Source: Chitinophagales bacterium | Lineage (GTDB): Bacteria > Bacteroidota > Bacteroidia > Chitinophagales > BACL12 | Direction: 5' to 3' | NCBI GenBank assembly: GCA_014380545.1 | Contig: JACMJP010000092.1 | Coordinates: forward strand, 1 to 41,131 | DNA length: 41,131 bases | Shown: piece after piece, positions 28,079 to 37,370 of the stretch | How the letters are laid out: every line of letters begins with the position of its first letter | Numbering within the stretch: the stretch's first letter is position 1 | Notes under the pieces: generated by a model | What the model saw: only the letters and a program-made list of their open reading frames with translations | Told to the model about the DNA's origin: nothing | The model's database searches: none | Position numbers and translations under genes: made by a program

Positions 28079-28864
28079 TTATTTCTTTTTATTTGCTTTC
28101 GCAAGATACCGGTCTATTGCCATAAAAATAGAAGGTGTTTCAGGTGTTGGCGCTTTCAGGTCCACCTGTAAACCATTTTCTTCCATTGCTTTTAATGTAC
28201 TTAAACCCATACATCCTATTCTTAATTCCCCCTGCGCAAAATTTGGGAAATTTTTAAATAAACTATTTACACCAAGTGGCGTAAATAAAACAAGCATATC
28301 ATAATTTATTTTTCCATTCATATCACTCAGGTCAGCTGTAATACTTTCATACATGATCGCTTCATCAAAATTTGCATTTTTACTTTTTAAATATTCAGTA
28401 TAAACATCCTTGTGGTTTGGTGTACATGGAAACAATATTTTCTCGTTAAGAATATGCTTATTCAGGATTTCAAATAATTCAGTGTCTTTTCCGGAATCCC
28501 CATAAAAAACTTTTCTTTTTCTGTATTGAATATATTTTTGAAGGTAAACAGCAATTGCCTCTGTTACACAAAAATACTTTGTCATCTCCGGCATTTTTAC
28601 TCTCAACTCTTCGCACAACCTGAAAAAATGATCTATTGCGATCCTGTTTGTAAACATAACAGCCGAGTAATCTGAAATATTAATTCTTTGCTTGCGAAAA
28701 TCTTTTCCCTGTGTTCCCTGAATTTTAATAAAGTGCCTGAAATCAATTTTCACTTTATATTTTTCAACTAATTCAGCATAAGGATTTTTCGGATTTTCCG
28801 GAACCGGCTGGCTAACTAAAATAGATTTTACTGGTTTTAAATGTGGTTGCAAAGTTTGTGTCAT
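28079..28864 (-). CDS. hemD: Uroporphyrinogen-III synthase family protein
   Basis: VKSILVSQPVPENPKNPYAEL...YSAVMFTNRIAIDHFF...VLFTPLGVNSLFKNFP...IGCMGLSTLKAMEENGLQVDLKAPTPETPSIFMAI. Confidence 0.88.
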   Translation of the reverse strand: MTQTLQPHLKPVKSILVSQPVPENPKNPYAELVEKYKVKIDFRHFIKIQGTQGKDFRKQRINISDYSAVMFTNRIAIDHFFRLCEELRVKMPEMTKYFCVTEAIAVYLQKYIQYRKRKVFYGDSGKDTELFEILNKHILNEKILFPCTPNHKDVYTEYLKSKNANFDEAIMYESITADLSDMNGKINYDMLVLFTPLGVNSLFKNFPNFAQGELRIGCMGLSTLKAMEENGLQVDLKAPTPETPSIFMAIDRYLAKANKKK

Positions 28865-28885
28865 GTACCTGTGCTTTTCCTTTCA

Positions 28886-29851
28886 TTATGCAGATATTAA
28901 AGTAAATGCTTTATATACAATTAATAACGGCGCAATTTCAAGGGCGCAAATATACAGCAAAAAATAAAGAATGTGAAACCTTGTAAATGTAATTCCAACT
29001 GTTATTCCTTTTATAAAACGTAATATCAATGCAAGCGCAGCCAGGCTTATTGAAACTGCTACAACCCAGTGCAGACCTGGTTCCTGAACGGTGGCTATAA
29101 GAATGACACAGGGCAATAGTGCCACCGCTAAGAGCTGATAAATGATCAATGTGTTAAAGCGGAAAAATTGCACGGCAATGTCAAATTCGAATATCAGTTT
29201 TAATAAAATGTAAATAATTGTTTTAATAAAATATGCTGCGGGAAAAATAGCACTACATAACAACACATTCAGGAAAATTGAATGGAATGGGAGCTTAATA
29301 TGAAAATACCCTGACAGAAGATAACAATACATACCTATAATTAATATTGTATTAAAATATAATAGGATACTGAAAATATTAAATGAGAATTCACGGTCAC
29401 GGTAAATTTGCTGCCCCAGATTCATATTGAGTAGCACCGTAATATTTTCCCTGATCTGCTTTGCATACCTATACCTCAAAATTGTGAAATACAAAAGCAA
29501 TAAAAACAAAATAACAGGCAAAGTATATGATGTATTTTTTTTATGATATTGCAAAATATGGTCTGCGGCCGGTTCAGTTTTATGAATAGAAAACAAAGTA
29601 TCGTAAAAAGAAGGTGCCATTTTTTGCCCCTGAATATTTGTATCGTTTTTATCTTCAGTGTTATTTATTGAATTGCTGTTTGCTTGTATTTGTATTTGAG
29701 CAGAATGGTTTGATGAATCATTCTGAACGTTTGTTATTTCTGATTGCTGACCGGTTTGTGTATTTGAATCAATTATCGGCGCTACAGAATCCTGTTGAGC
29801 ATATAGAACCTGTGAATAAAATATTAAAAACCATAAAACAAATTTTTTCAC
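28886..29851 (-). CDS. DUF4271-like membrane protein (GTG start)
   Basis: Signal peptide, low-complexity Q/N/S linker, multiple TM segments; position between BamA-like gene and hemD. Confidence 0.7.
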   Translation of the reverse strand: MKKFVLWFLIFYSQVLYAQQDSVAPIIDSNTQTGQQSEITNVQNDSSNHSAQIQIQANSNSINNTEDKNDTNIQGQKMAPSFYDTLFSIHKTEPAADHILQYHKKNTSYTLPVILFLLLLYFTILRYRYAKQIRENITVLLNMNLGQQIYRDREFSFNIFSILLYFNTILIIGMYCYLLSGYFHIKLPFHSIFLNVLLCSAIFPAAYFIKTIIYILLKLIFEFDIAVQFFRFNTLIIYQLLAVALLPCVILIATVQEPGLHWVVAVSISLAALALILRFIKGITVGITFTRFHILYFLLYICALEIAPLLIVYKAFTLISA

Positions 29852-31632
29852 TAAAAATAATTTAAATACCCGAAATGAATTTTTGCGTTTTTCAATTGTA
29901 CAGGGTTATTTTGCTGTGACCCTAAGGCATAATTTACGGCAAAAATACCCGCTTTTGTTTCAAATGTAATTCCAGTACCAAAACCAAATGGAAAATCTTT
30001 TTCAACGAGAGGTTTACTTGCATCTTCAGTATATGCCTGGTCAAAGAAAATTCCTGCATAAGAATTTTGCGAAAGCAAATACCGCACTTCAGCGGTGAAC
30101 ACATGATATTGGGAAGCTATAATTGTTTTATCATCAAAACCTCTTAATAAATTGATTCCGCCTATGCGGTATAATTCATTTTCAAATATTTGATCGTTGA
30201 TTACGGATGCTCCATTTAATTTAAGAACAAATGATGTGTTTTTTATTATTGGCTGATAAAAGGAAGCGCTATATTGATACATTATATTTAATGACCGGGT
30301 ATCAATGCTATCATACAAACTTGCAAAATCAAATTCAGGGTTTTCAGGATCGAATAACGAAGTGATAGCGGTATTTTCTTTTATTGTTTTTGTTCCCGCT
30401 GATGCACTGATATAAAAGGCAACACCTTTTCTGGGGTTATAGATATAATTTAATTTTTCAAAGTTAAATGCAAGACCATATCCTATATTTTCCACATCAA
30501 GATTTACAGGTAATGTGAGTGTTTCCAAAACTGATGCTGTATCAATATTCAGTACGTCTGAATTATAAAATGAAGTAAAAGCTTTTGAATAATTATTGCC
30601 CATGAACTGGTATAATAACCCTACGGAAGATTTGCGTTCTAAAAATGTTGAATCTTTTAAAAACAGATCAAATGATGCATCAATACCAAGAGATATAAAT
30701 GGTAAATACGGATAGGTGAAATGGCTTTCCAATTCTTTAGTAGTTAATTCCAGTTTTGAAAAATGTACATCAACTAATTCCCCGGCATTAAAAACATTAT
30801 TTAAGTGTAATGTTCCTTCTCCCGTAATTATTAATCGCCCCACAATTTCATTATTCGGCAATATGCCAATCAGGAAATCAAACCTGCTTGCATTCTTTTC
30901 ATCAAGATAAACGATGACTTTTGCTTTTTGTCCGAAAAATTGCACCTGGGATGATCTTATCACATTTGCAAAAGGCAGTTCTTTTAGTCGTTCATCTAAA
31001 TCTTTTATTAGTGATTCATTATAAATTTCTCCGGGTTTAATTCCTGTGTATTGTTGCAAATAATTTTCTGTTAGTTCAAGATTACCTTCTATTGCAATTG
31101 TATCAAATTGTATCAAACGGTTTCTATTGAATAATAATTTAGCAGACAAAATTGAATCAGAAATTTGCACACTGTCCAATTGCACTGTTGCAAAAGGATA
31201 ACCATGATCTTCTGCAAACTCAAGCATATCTTCCATGAAAGAAACAATTTCCTCGTATCTGAAAGTTGTATTTACAAAATCTTTTTCCCGGTAATTTGCG
31301 CCACTTAAGAAAATTTTATCGATGCCTGACATATTTAATTGAGCCAACAATATTTTATTTCCTTTTTCAAAAACAACAAACGCCGTATCATTTCTTTCAG
31401 ACGTTATCGAATAATTTGCAGCCAGGTGACCTGAACTATAAGCATGCAATAAAATTTTCTGCAGATAAACATTTCTTTCAGCAACAGAATAGAATGTATT
31501 TTCTTCATCCAGGTTTCTCGGAAAAATATCTTTGTCGTTCCTGTCATTCTGAATAACCAGGTAAACAGTATCCTGCGCATGAAGAGCTGCTGCGAAAAAA
31601 AATATTGCGATCAGGAAACGTAATTTTGCCAA
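29851..31632 (-). CDS. BamA/TamA-like outer-membrane beta-barrel (POTRA + surface antigen D15), TTG start inferred
   Basis: Signal peptide MAKLRFLIAIFFFAAALHAQ from TTG at 31632; POTRA-like IAIEGNLELTENYLQQYTGIKPGEIYNESLIKDLDERLKEL; FYRIGGINLLRGFDD-type barrel motif (LYRIGGINLLRGFDDKTI). Confidence 0.85.
   Translation of the reverse strand: MAKLRFLIAIFFFAAALHAQDTVYLVIQNDRNDKDIFPRNLDEENTFYSVAERNVYLQKILLHAYSSGHLAANYSITSERNDTAFVVFEKGNKILLAQLNMSGIDKIFLSGANYREKDFVNTTFRYEEIVSFMEDMLEFAEDHGYPFATVQLDSVQISDSILSAKLLFNRNRLIQFDTIAIEGNLELTENYLQQYTGIKPGEIYNESLIKDLDERLKELPFANVIRSSQVQFFGQKAKVIVYLDEKNASRFDFLIGILPNNEIVGRLIITGEGTLHLNNVFNAGELVDVHFSKLELTTKELESHFTYPYLPFISLGIDASFDLFLKDSTFLERKSSVGLLYQFMGNNYSKAFTSFYNSDVLNIDTASVLETLTLPVNLDVENIGYGLAFNFEKLNYIYNPRKGVAFYISASAGTKTIKENTAITSLFDPENPEFDFASLYDSIDTRSLNIMYQYSASFYQPIIKNTSFVLKLNGASVINDQIFENELYRIGGINLLRGFDDKTIIASQYHVFTAEVRYLLSQNSYAGIFFDQAYTEDASKPLVEKDFPFGFGTGITFETKAGIFAVNYALGSQQNNPVQLKNAKIHFGYLNYF
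31621..31628 (+). promoter_or_regulatory. Putative -7 promoter element for hemW
   Basis: TAATTTTG matches TAnnTTTG, 36 bp upstream of ATG. Confidence 0.35.
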
Positions 31633-31664
31633 ACAGAAATTTTTTGCAAAAATACAACGCAACA

Positions 31665-32807
31665 ATGGCAGGCATCTATATACACATTCCTTTTTGTAAA
31701 CAGGCATGTCATTATTGTAATTTTCACTTTTCAACTTCGCTGGTTCTGAAAGAAAAAATGCTGGATGCTATTTGTAACGAAATTGTTATACGTAAAAATT
31801 ATCTTGGCGATAAGGACATTGAAACAATTTATTTTGGAGGAGGTACGCCTTCTGTCTTAGAAGTACAAGAAATAAAAAGAATTATTGATACCATAGAAAA
31901 TAATTATAAAACCAATACAAAAGAATTTACGCTTGAAGCAAATCCTGATGACCTGACAAAAGAAAAATTAATTGAACTGAGATCAATAGGAGTAAATAGG
32001 TTGAGTATTGGAGTACAATCTTTTTTTAATGCAGACCTTAAATGGATGAACCGGGTGCATGATGCAAAGCAAGCAATAACTTGTATTGAAAATGCATTAG
32101 TAGCAGGATTTGAAAATTTAAGTGTTGATCTCATTTACGGAACACCAAATCAAAGTGATGATAACTGGAAATATAATATTCAAAAATTAGTTGATTATAA
32201 TATCCCCCATATCTCCTGTTATGCATTGACTGTGGAACCAAAAACTGCTTTGCAGTATATGATAGAAAAAGATAAAACACAGGCCCCGGATGAAACCATT
32301 GCAGCAAAACATTTTGAAATATTAGTGGACATGCTCAGGGAAAATAATTATGAACATTATGAAATATCCAATTTTGCAAAGAATAAAAAATATGCAATGC
32401 ATAACTCCTCTTACTGGAAAGGTGCATATTATTCAGGCATCGGCCCATCAGCGCATTCTTTTAACGGATTCAGCAGGCAATGGAATGCTTCGAGCAATGC
32501 GCTGTATATTCAAAACATGAAAGACGAAATAATCCCTTTTGAAATTGAATACTTAAGCGAAGTGCAAAAAGCAAATGAAAAAATTATGACATCGCTACGA
32601 ACAATGTGGGGTTTGAATTTAGAAGAATTTAAAGACGCATTTAATGAAAATAATTTGAAGCAACTATTAAGCGAAGCAAAATACGATTTGCAAAAAGAAA
32701 ATCTGAAACTTGAGAATAATATTTTATGCATGTCGGCAAAGGCAAAGTTTTTTGCTGATGGAATCATCAGCGATCTGTTTTTTACAGAAGAAACTTTTGT
32801 CAATTAA
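31665..32807 (+). CDS. hemW: Radical SAM heme chaperone HemW (oxygen-independent coproporphyrinogen oxidase-like)
   Basis: MAGIYIHIPFCKQACHYCNFHFS (CxxxCxxC), TIYFGGGTPSVL, RLSIGVQSFFNADLKWMNRVHDAKQA, YEISNFAK. Confidence 0.94.
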   Translation: MAGIYIHIPFCKQACHYCNFHFSTSLVLKEKMLDAICNEIVIRKNYLGDKDIETIYFGGGTPSVLEVQEIKRIIDTIENNYKTNTKEFTLEANPDDLTKEKLIELRSIGVNRLSIGVQSFFNADLKWMNRVHDAKQAITCIENALVAGFENLSVDLIYGTPNQSDDNWKYNIQKLVDYNIPHISCYALTVEPKTALQYMIEKDKTQAPDETIAAKHFEILVDMLRENNYEHYEISNFAKNKKYAMHNSSYWKGAYYSGIGPSAHSFNGFSRQWNASSNALYIQNMKDEIIPFEIEYLSEVQKANEKIMTSLRTMWGLNLEEFKDAFNENNLKQLLSEAKYDLQKENLKLENNILCMSAKAKFFADGIISDLFFTEETFVN

Positions 32808-32841
32808 AAAACCTCCTGCATTTTGAAAGCTCAGGAGGTTT
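32805..32841. terminator. Terminator between convergent hemW and tlpA-like gene
   Basis: 10-bp stem AAACCTCCTG(32809-32818)/CAGGAGGTTT(32832-32841). Confidence 0.8.
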
Positions 32842-32867
32842 AAAGTATGTATGCTATTATCAAAAAA

Positions 32868-33383
32868 TTATTTATTTGATAACTCAGCAATCTTTTCTTC
32901 TAATAGATATTCATCCCCCTCAACATATCCGCTGTGCTTATCCGCTATCATTCCGTTTTTATCAACCACCACCGTGAAAGGAACTGTCTGCCCGTTTAAT
33001 AATCTTTGCAATTCTTTATTATCATCCATCAGCACTAAATATTCCCAACCCTGTCCGTCAACGTAAGATTTTACATTTGCTTTTGTTTTTGCATCATCAA
33101 TAGAAACTGCAATTATCTGCACATCATAATCAGCTTGCCAGTCTTCATAAATATCTGCGATATTATTTAATTCCTTTTTGCAAGGCGTACACCATGTTGC
33201 CCAAAAATTAAATACTGTAACCTTTCCTGATTTACCCAGTTCTGCAATATTTACTTTATTGCCGTTCATATCATATAAACTAATATCGGGTAAATTATCA
33301 TTGCCTGTTGCTTCAACAGCTTGGGTATGGCCACTTGTAAGAATAAGACTCAACAGGGTGATTACAAATAATTTTTTCATCAT
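32868..33383 (-). CDS. TlpA-family thioredoxin-like protein
   Basis: Signal peptide; VTVFNFWATWCTPCKKELNNIADIY. Confidence 0.92.
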   Translation of the reverse strand: MMKKLFVITLLSLILTSGHTQAVEATGNDNLPDISLYDMNGNKVNIAELGKSGKVTVFNFWATWCTPCKKELNNIADIYEDWQADYDVQIIAVSIDDAKTKANVKSYVDGQGWEYLVLMDDNKELQRLLNGQTVPFTVVVDKNGMIADKHSGYVEGDEYLLEEKIAELSNK

Positions 33384-33606
33384 ATAATTTAAGTTATGCG
33401 AAAATAGCGCATTTTTTCAATAACCATGCCCGCCGGAACAGGTTTAACAATTCTTTAAATCATTTGTCTGACAGAGGTTTTTATACAGCCTAAGTAATTT
33501 GGACTTGTTTGCGGTTATTTGGGAAATAGATTTATGCGGATTATCTGTATACACAATTCGTAAAAATTTTAAGTATCCCGTTACCTTTACGGACGAAATC
33601 GGCACT

Positions 33607-35190
33607 ATGAAGAAAATCTTTTTTGCATTTATAATTTTTTTTTGTGTATCAAAAATATTTGCCCAAAGCCAGTTTAGTGGCGACCTGCAGGTAAATTCAG
33701 AATTTTATCAGCCTGATTCTGTAATTGGTGCAACAGGCACACCTCATTATGATAATTTAAAAAGTGGATTGGATGTTTGGTTGCAATTAAATTATCAAAA
33801 CCCATCAGCGGGTTTAGAGGCCGGGCTAAGGCTTGACATATTTAATAATTCTAATTTACATGATCCCGGTGTGCCTTATACTGATCAGGGAATTGGCAAA
33901 TGGTACATAGCCAAAACACTTAATGCTTTTAAAATAACAGGTGGATATATTTATGAGCAGTTCGGCTCAGGTTTAGTTTACAGAAGTTATGAAGAACGCC
34001 CGCTTGGAATTGATAACGCATTATTCGGACTTGAGTTGGAATATAATATTAATGAAAACTGGAATATAAAAGCACTCGCCGGGCAACAAAAAAATTTATT
34101 TGATAGCTATAACCCCGTTTTAAAAGGAGTAAATATTAATGGATTTATTCCTTTTAGTGATAGTTCGATTATTAAAATTGCACCCGGTGCTTCTTTTTTA
34201 AACAGAACAATTGATGAAGATAATATGAATTTGATTGCAGCAGCAATTAATAATTATGATCTTGAAGACAGGTTTGTTCCAAAATATAATATGTATGCAG
34301 GTTCAGTTTATAACACACTCACAATTAAAAATATCAGCTGGTATATTGAATATGCAATGAAAACACATGAAGCAATTAAAAATGCAAGCGGAAATTTAAT
34401 TGATACTGATGGAAATGTTATTTATACAACACTTGCTTATTCTCAAAAAGGATTTGGTATTACGGGTCAGTTTAGGAAGGCAAATAACTGGGTGTTGCGC
34501 ACATCTCCTAATGAATTATTGTTAGATGGAATTATGAATTATTTACCAGCGCTCACGAAACAAAATTCGTTGCGCTTAACTGCTAGATACCAGGATGTTG
34601 CTCAGGAACTGGGGGAAACGGCTTACCAGTTTAATGTTACCTATACTCCAAAAAAGGGATATACTATTACTGCAAATTATAGTGATGCAGTTTCGGCAGA
34701 CAATATTCAATTGTGGAGAGAAGCTTACATTGATCTAGAAATAAGAAAATCAAAATATAAATTATTGGTAGGGGCACAATATGTTTTGTATAATCAAAAG
34801 ATATTGGAAGCCCATCCACTAGATACTACTATTACTCCCATTACACCATTTACAGAATTCACATATAAATTTGATAAGAAAAAAAGCTTGCGCATTGAAT
34901 TACAATATCAAAACAATGATGGTGACTATGGAAGTTGGATTTATGGTTTAGCAGAATTTAATATAGCTCCTAAGTGGAGCTTTACTGCAAGCGATATGTA
35001 TAATTTTGATCCCCTAAAAACAGATAAAGCATTACACTTTCCTTTAATTGCCGCCGTTTATACACAAAAAGCAAATCGTTTTAGTTTGAGTTATGTAAAA
35101 CAACTGGAAGGCATTGTTTGCACAGGTGGTGTTTGCAGATTTGAGCCAGCCTTTAGCGGATTAAAATTTCAAATTATTTCAACATTTTAA
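33607..35190 (+). CDS. Outer-membrane protein, DUF6029-like
   Basis: Signal peptide MKKIFFAFIIFFCVSKIFAQ from ATG 33607; FSGDLQVNSEFYQPDS; GGYIYEQFGSGLVYRSYEERPLGIDNALFG; beta-barrel-like. Confidence 0.75.
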   Translation: MKKIFFAFIIFFCVSKIFAQSQFSGDLQVNSEFYQPDSVIGATGTPHYDNLKSGLDVWLQLNYQNPSAGLEAGLRLDIFNNSNLHDPGVPYTDQGIGKWYIAKTLNAFKITGGYIYEQFGSGLVYRSYEERPLGIDNALFGLELEYNINENWNIKALAGQQKNLFDSYNPVLKGVNINGFIPFSDSSIIKIAPGASFLNRTIDEDNMNLIAAAINNYDLEDRFVPKYNMYAGSVYNTLTIKNISWYIEYAMKTHEAIKNASGNLIDTDGNVIYTTLAYSQKGFGITGQFRKANNWVLRTSPNELLLDGIMNYLPALTKQNSLRLTARYQDVAQELGETAYQFNVTYTPKKGYTITANYSDAVSADNIQLWREAYIDLEIRKSKYKLLVGAQYVLYNQKILEAHPLDTTITPITPFTEFTYKFDKKKSLRIELQYQNNDGDYGSWIYGLAEFNIAPKWSFTASDMYNFDPLKTDKALHFPLIAAVYTQKANRFSLSYVKQLEGIVCTGGVCRFEPAFSGLKFQIISTF

Positions 35191-35205
35191 ATTAATTTTG
35201 GTATC

Positions 35206-36078
35206 ATGAATTATTTAATATATAAATACAAACATTATTTTTTCCTGCTATTAGGTTCCTGTTTTTTAATTTTTAATAACTCATGCGAAGAAATTGGGCC
35301 AGCAATTGATTTTACTCCTGTTGATACAAGTCTTGTTGATACAACATACCAGACAGATTCCATTTTTACTCCACAGAATAGAGTTGTTTTACTTGAAGAT
35401 TTTACAGGGCAGTTATGTCCTAACTGTCCTGCTGCTCATGAAATAATTGCCGATATAGTTGATGAACATGGAGATAATGTTGCCAATATTGCAATGTATA
35501 ATTATTTTGCTGATGAAAGTTCGCAATTAGCTTATGTTATAGATGAGGCAATAGAATTAGGTGATTATTTGGGACCCATTATAGGTTGGCCAATAGGAGC
35601 AGTTAACAGAAAAGATTTTGGAAGTGGTATTCTTCAACCTAAAGAACTATATTCAACTTATACAGATAGTGAATTATTGATCACACCCTCCTGTAATATT
35701 TCAATGACATACGGATATAATTTTACGACACGAAAATTAAATGTATTTGTTACAGTTAAATATCTTGACACAATTACTACTGTAAATCATTTAAGTGTGG
35801 CAATATGTGAAAACGGAATTATTGATTTTCAGCATGATGAACTTGGCGAAATTCCTGATTATACACACAATCATGTTTTGCGTAAAATGCTTACCCTAGC
35901 AACCGGCACTGAATTATCTGCTACCAATGAACCCGGCAGGTTATATAGGAAGGAATTCGCAATCACTTTGCCTGATGATTGGGTAAAAGAAAATCTTGAA
36001 GTAATTGCTTATGTACATAATTATGAAGCGGATAATAAAGAAGTTTTACAAACAGCAATTATTCATTTAGAAGATTAA
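35206..36078 (+). CDS. Omp28-related lipoprotein
   Basis: Lipobox-like NNSC; VVLLEDFTGQLCPNCPAAHEIIADI (CxxC) typical of Omp28-related proteins. Confidence 0.85.
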   Translation: MNYLIYKYKHYFFLLLGSCFLIFNNSCEEIGPAIDFTPVDTSLVDTTYQTDSIFTPQNRVVLLEDFTGQLCPNCPAAHEIIADIVDEHGDNVANIAMYNYFADESSQLAYVIDEAIELGDYLGPIIGWPIGAVNRKDFGSGILQPKELYSTYTDSELLITPSCNISMTYGYNFTTRKLNVFVTVKYLDTITTVNHLSVAICENGIIDFQHDELGEIPDYTHNHVLRKMLTLATGTELSATNEPGRLYRKEFAITLPDDWVKENLEVIAYVHNYEADNKEVLQTAIIHLED

Positions 36079-36112
36079 TTAAAGTCGAGCCGCACTCAAA
36101 ATGGCATTCCGA

Positions 36113-37240
36113 CTAAATCTTTAGCTGCAATTGTGCAACAAACATATTTGCTGCATCAATTGCGTCACTTCCTGAAATCGGTTTTTTCCAATCAGTATGA
36201 ATAAAATTCAGTTGCAGCCTTGCATTATTATCAGGGAGAAAATTAAAAGCGATATTTCCAGTAATTGTAGAAAATTCATTTTCATCAATTGAAGATAAAG
36301 GATCAGTATTTTCAAATTTACCGCCTACTTCTAATAGTTTACACCATTTTTTATTGAGGTCAAATTTTAATAATGCCTGTGCTTCATATCCGCCCATATT
36401 AAAGTCTTCAATTTTTTTTGCTGCTGTTGTATCAGCATTATAGCTCAATACATTTGTTCCATTTAAATATTCACCTTCAATTAGCAGAGATACTTTGGAA
36501 TTTATTTTTTCCTGAATAGAAATATCAGCACTATAAGAGTTTCCAGTTTCATCTTTTAAACCAATTACCTGGTCAGTAACAGCAAGGCGAACTCCTTTAA
36601 TTGGAGTAAACTCAATGCGCCCTAAAATATTCTTCGATGAATTATCATCGTAACCAACTGATCTGTCACTTGCATTTACTGCAGCTAAATAATAATTAAG
36701 TGGTGTTTTGTCTTTCAGCAAATTTCCAAAGATCATAACACCCGGTTGATAAGAAGCTAAATAACTGTTCACAAATAAAATACTTGTGGGTCCACGGTCT
36801 ATCATGCGCAAATTATCGTAAGGAGTTAATTCGTCAAGTACAAAAGGAACAAGAAATTGCCCTGCACGAATTTGAAAACCATCTTTCAATTTAAAATTTG
36901 CATAAGCAAGTTCAATTGTTTTACCGGGTGTTGATGTTTTCAATTCCGGCAATTGCAAACGAATTGTTCCTGTTATTTTTTCAGAAAGCAAGAGATCAGT
37001 TTTAATCGCTGCTCTCCTTATTCTAAAATTATTATTAACCGGATCAGCATTAAATTTATTCTGAACATCAACACTATCTGTGAGGGAAGATTCAAACCGG
37101 TTTTGTAAAATAAATTGCCACTTAATTGTAGGGTTAAATATCTTAGTGTTTTCTGTTTGCGTAAAAGCTGCATTACTATAAAACAAAAAACAAGCGATTA
37201 ACATAAGTAAAGATCTTTGCATGTGGTAGGTTTTGCGCAA
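36113..37240 (-). CDS. Phosphate-selective porin O/P-like outer-membrane protein (copy 1)
   Basis: Signal peptide; RFESSLTDSVDVQNKFNADPVNNNFRIRR...RAGQFLVPFVLDELTPYDNLRMIDR; C-terminal LQLKI. Confidence 0.85.
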   Translation of the reverse strand: MRKTYHMQRSLLMLIACFLFYSNAAFTQTENTKIFNPTIKWQFILQNRFESSLTDSVDVQNKFNADPVNNNFRIRRAAIKTDLLLSEKITGTIRLQLPELKTSTPGKTIELAYANFKLKDGFQIRAGQFLVPFVLDELTPYDNLRMIDRGPTSILFVNSYLASYQPGVMIFGNLLKDKTPLNYYLAAVNASDRSVGYDDNSSKNILGRIEFTPIKGVRLAVTDQVIGLKDETGNSYSADISIQEKINSKVSLLIEGEYLNGTNVLSYNADTTAAKKIEDFNMGGYEAQALLKFDLNKKWCKLLEVGGKFENTDPLSSIDENEFSTITGNIAFNFLPDNNARLQLNFIHTDWKKPISGSDAIDAANMFVAQLQLKI

Positions 37241-37320
37241 AGTTGAAAGTATTTATCCTTCAAATAGTAAATGAAGTGTTAATCTTAAGGCCGAAAATAA
37301 AACTTTGTGTAAAGGAGCAC

Positions 37321-37344
37321 AAAAAAACCCTGTCTTTATCAGGG
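37321..37344 (-). terminator. Terminator between tandem porin genes
   Basis: CCCTG(37328-37332)/CAGGG(37340-37344), A7 on + strand = U-tract on - strand. Confidence 0.65.
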
Positions 37345-37370
37345 CGTAACCTAAAATATCTTCTGTATTC

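Noticed and set aside
31605-31664. N-terminal extension of hemW in the ORF track
   Set aside because: MAGIYIHIPFC at 31665 is the conserved HemW start, and the extension overlaps the divergent barrel gene.
33426-33443. TGCCCGCCGGAACAGG as another GC-rich palindromic repeat
   Set aside because: Arms do not form a convincing stem; too weak to call.
33499-33606. N-terminal extension of the DUF6029-like ORF
   Set aside because: A clear signal peptide begins at ATG 33607; upstream residues are not signal-like.
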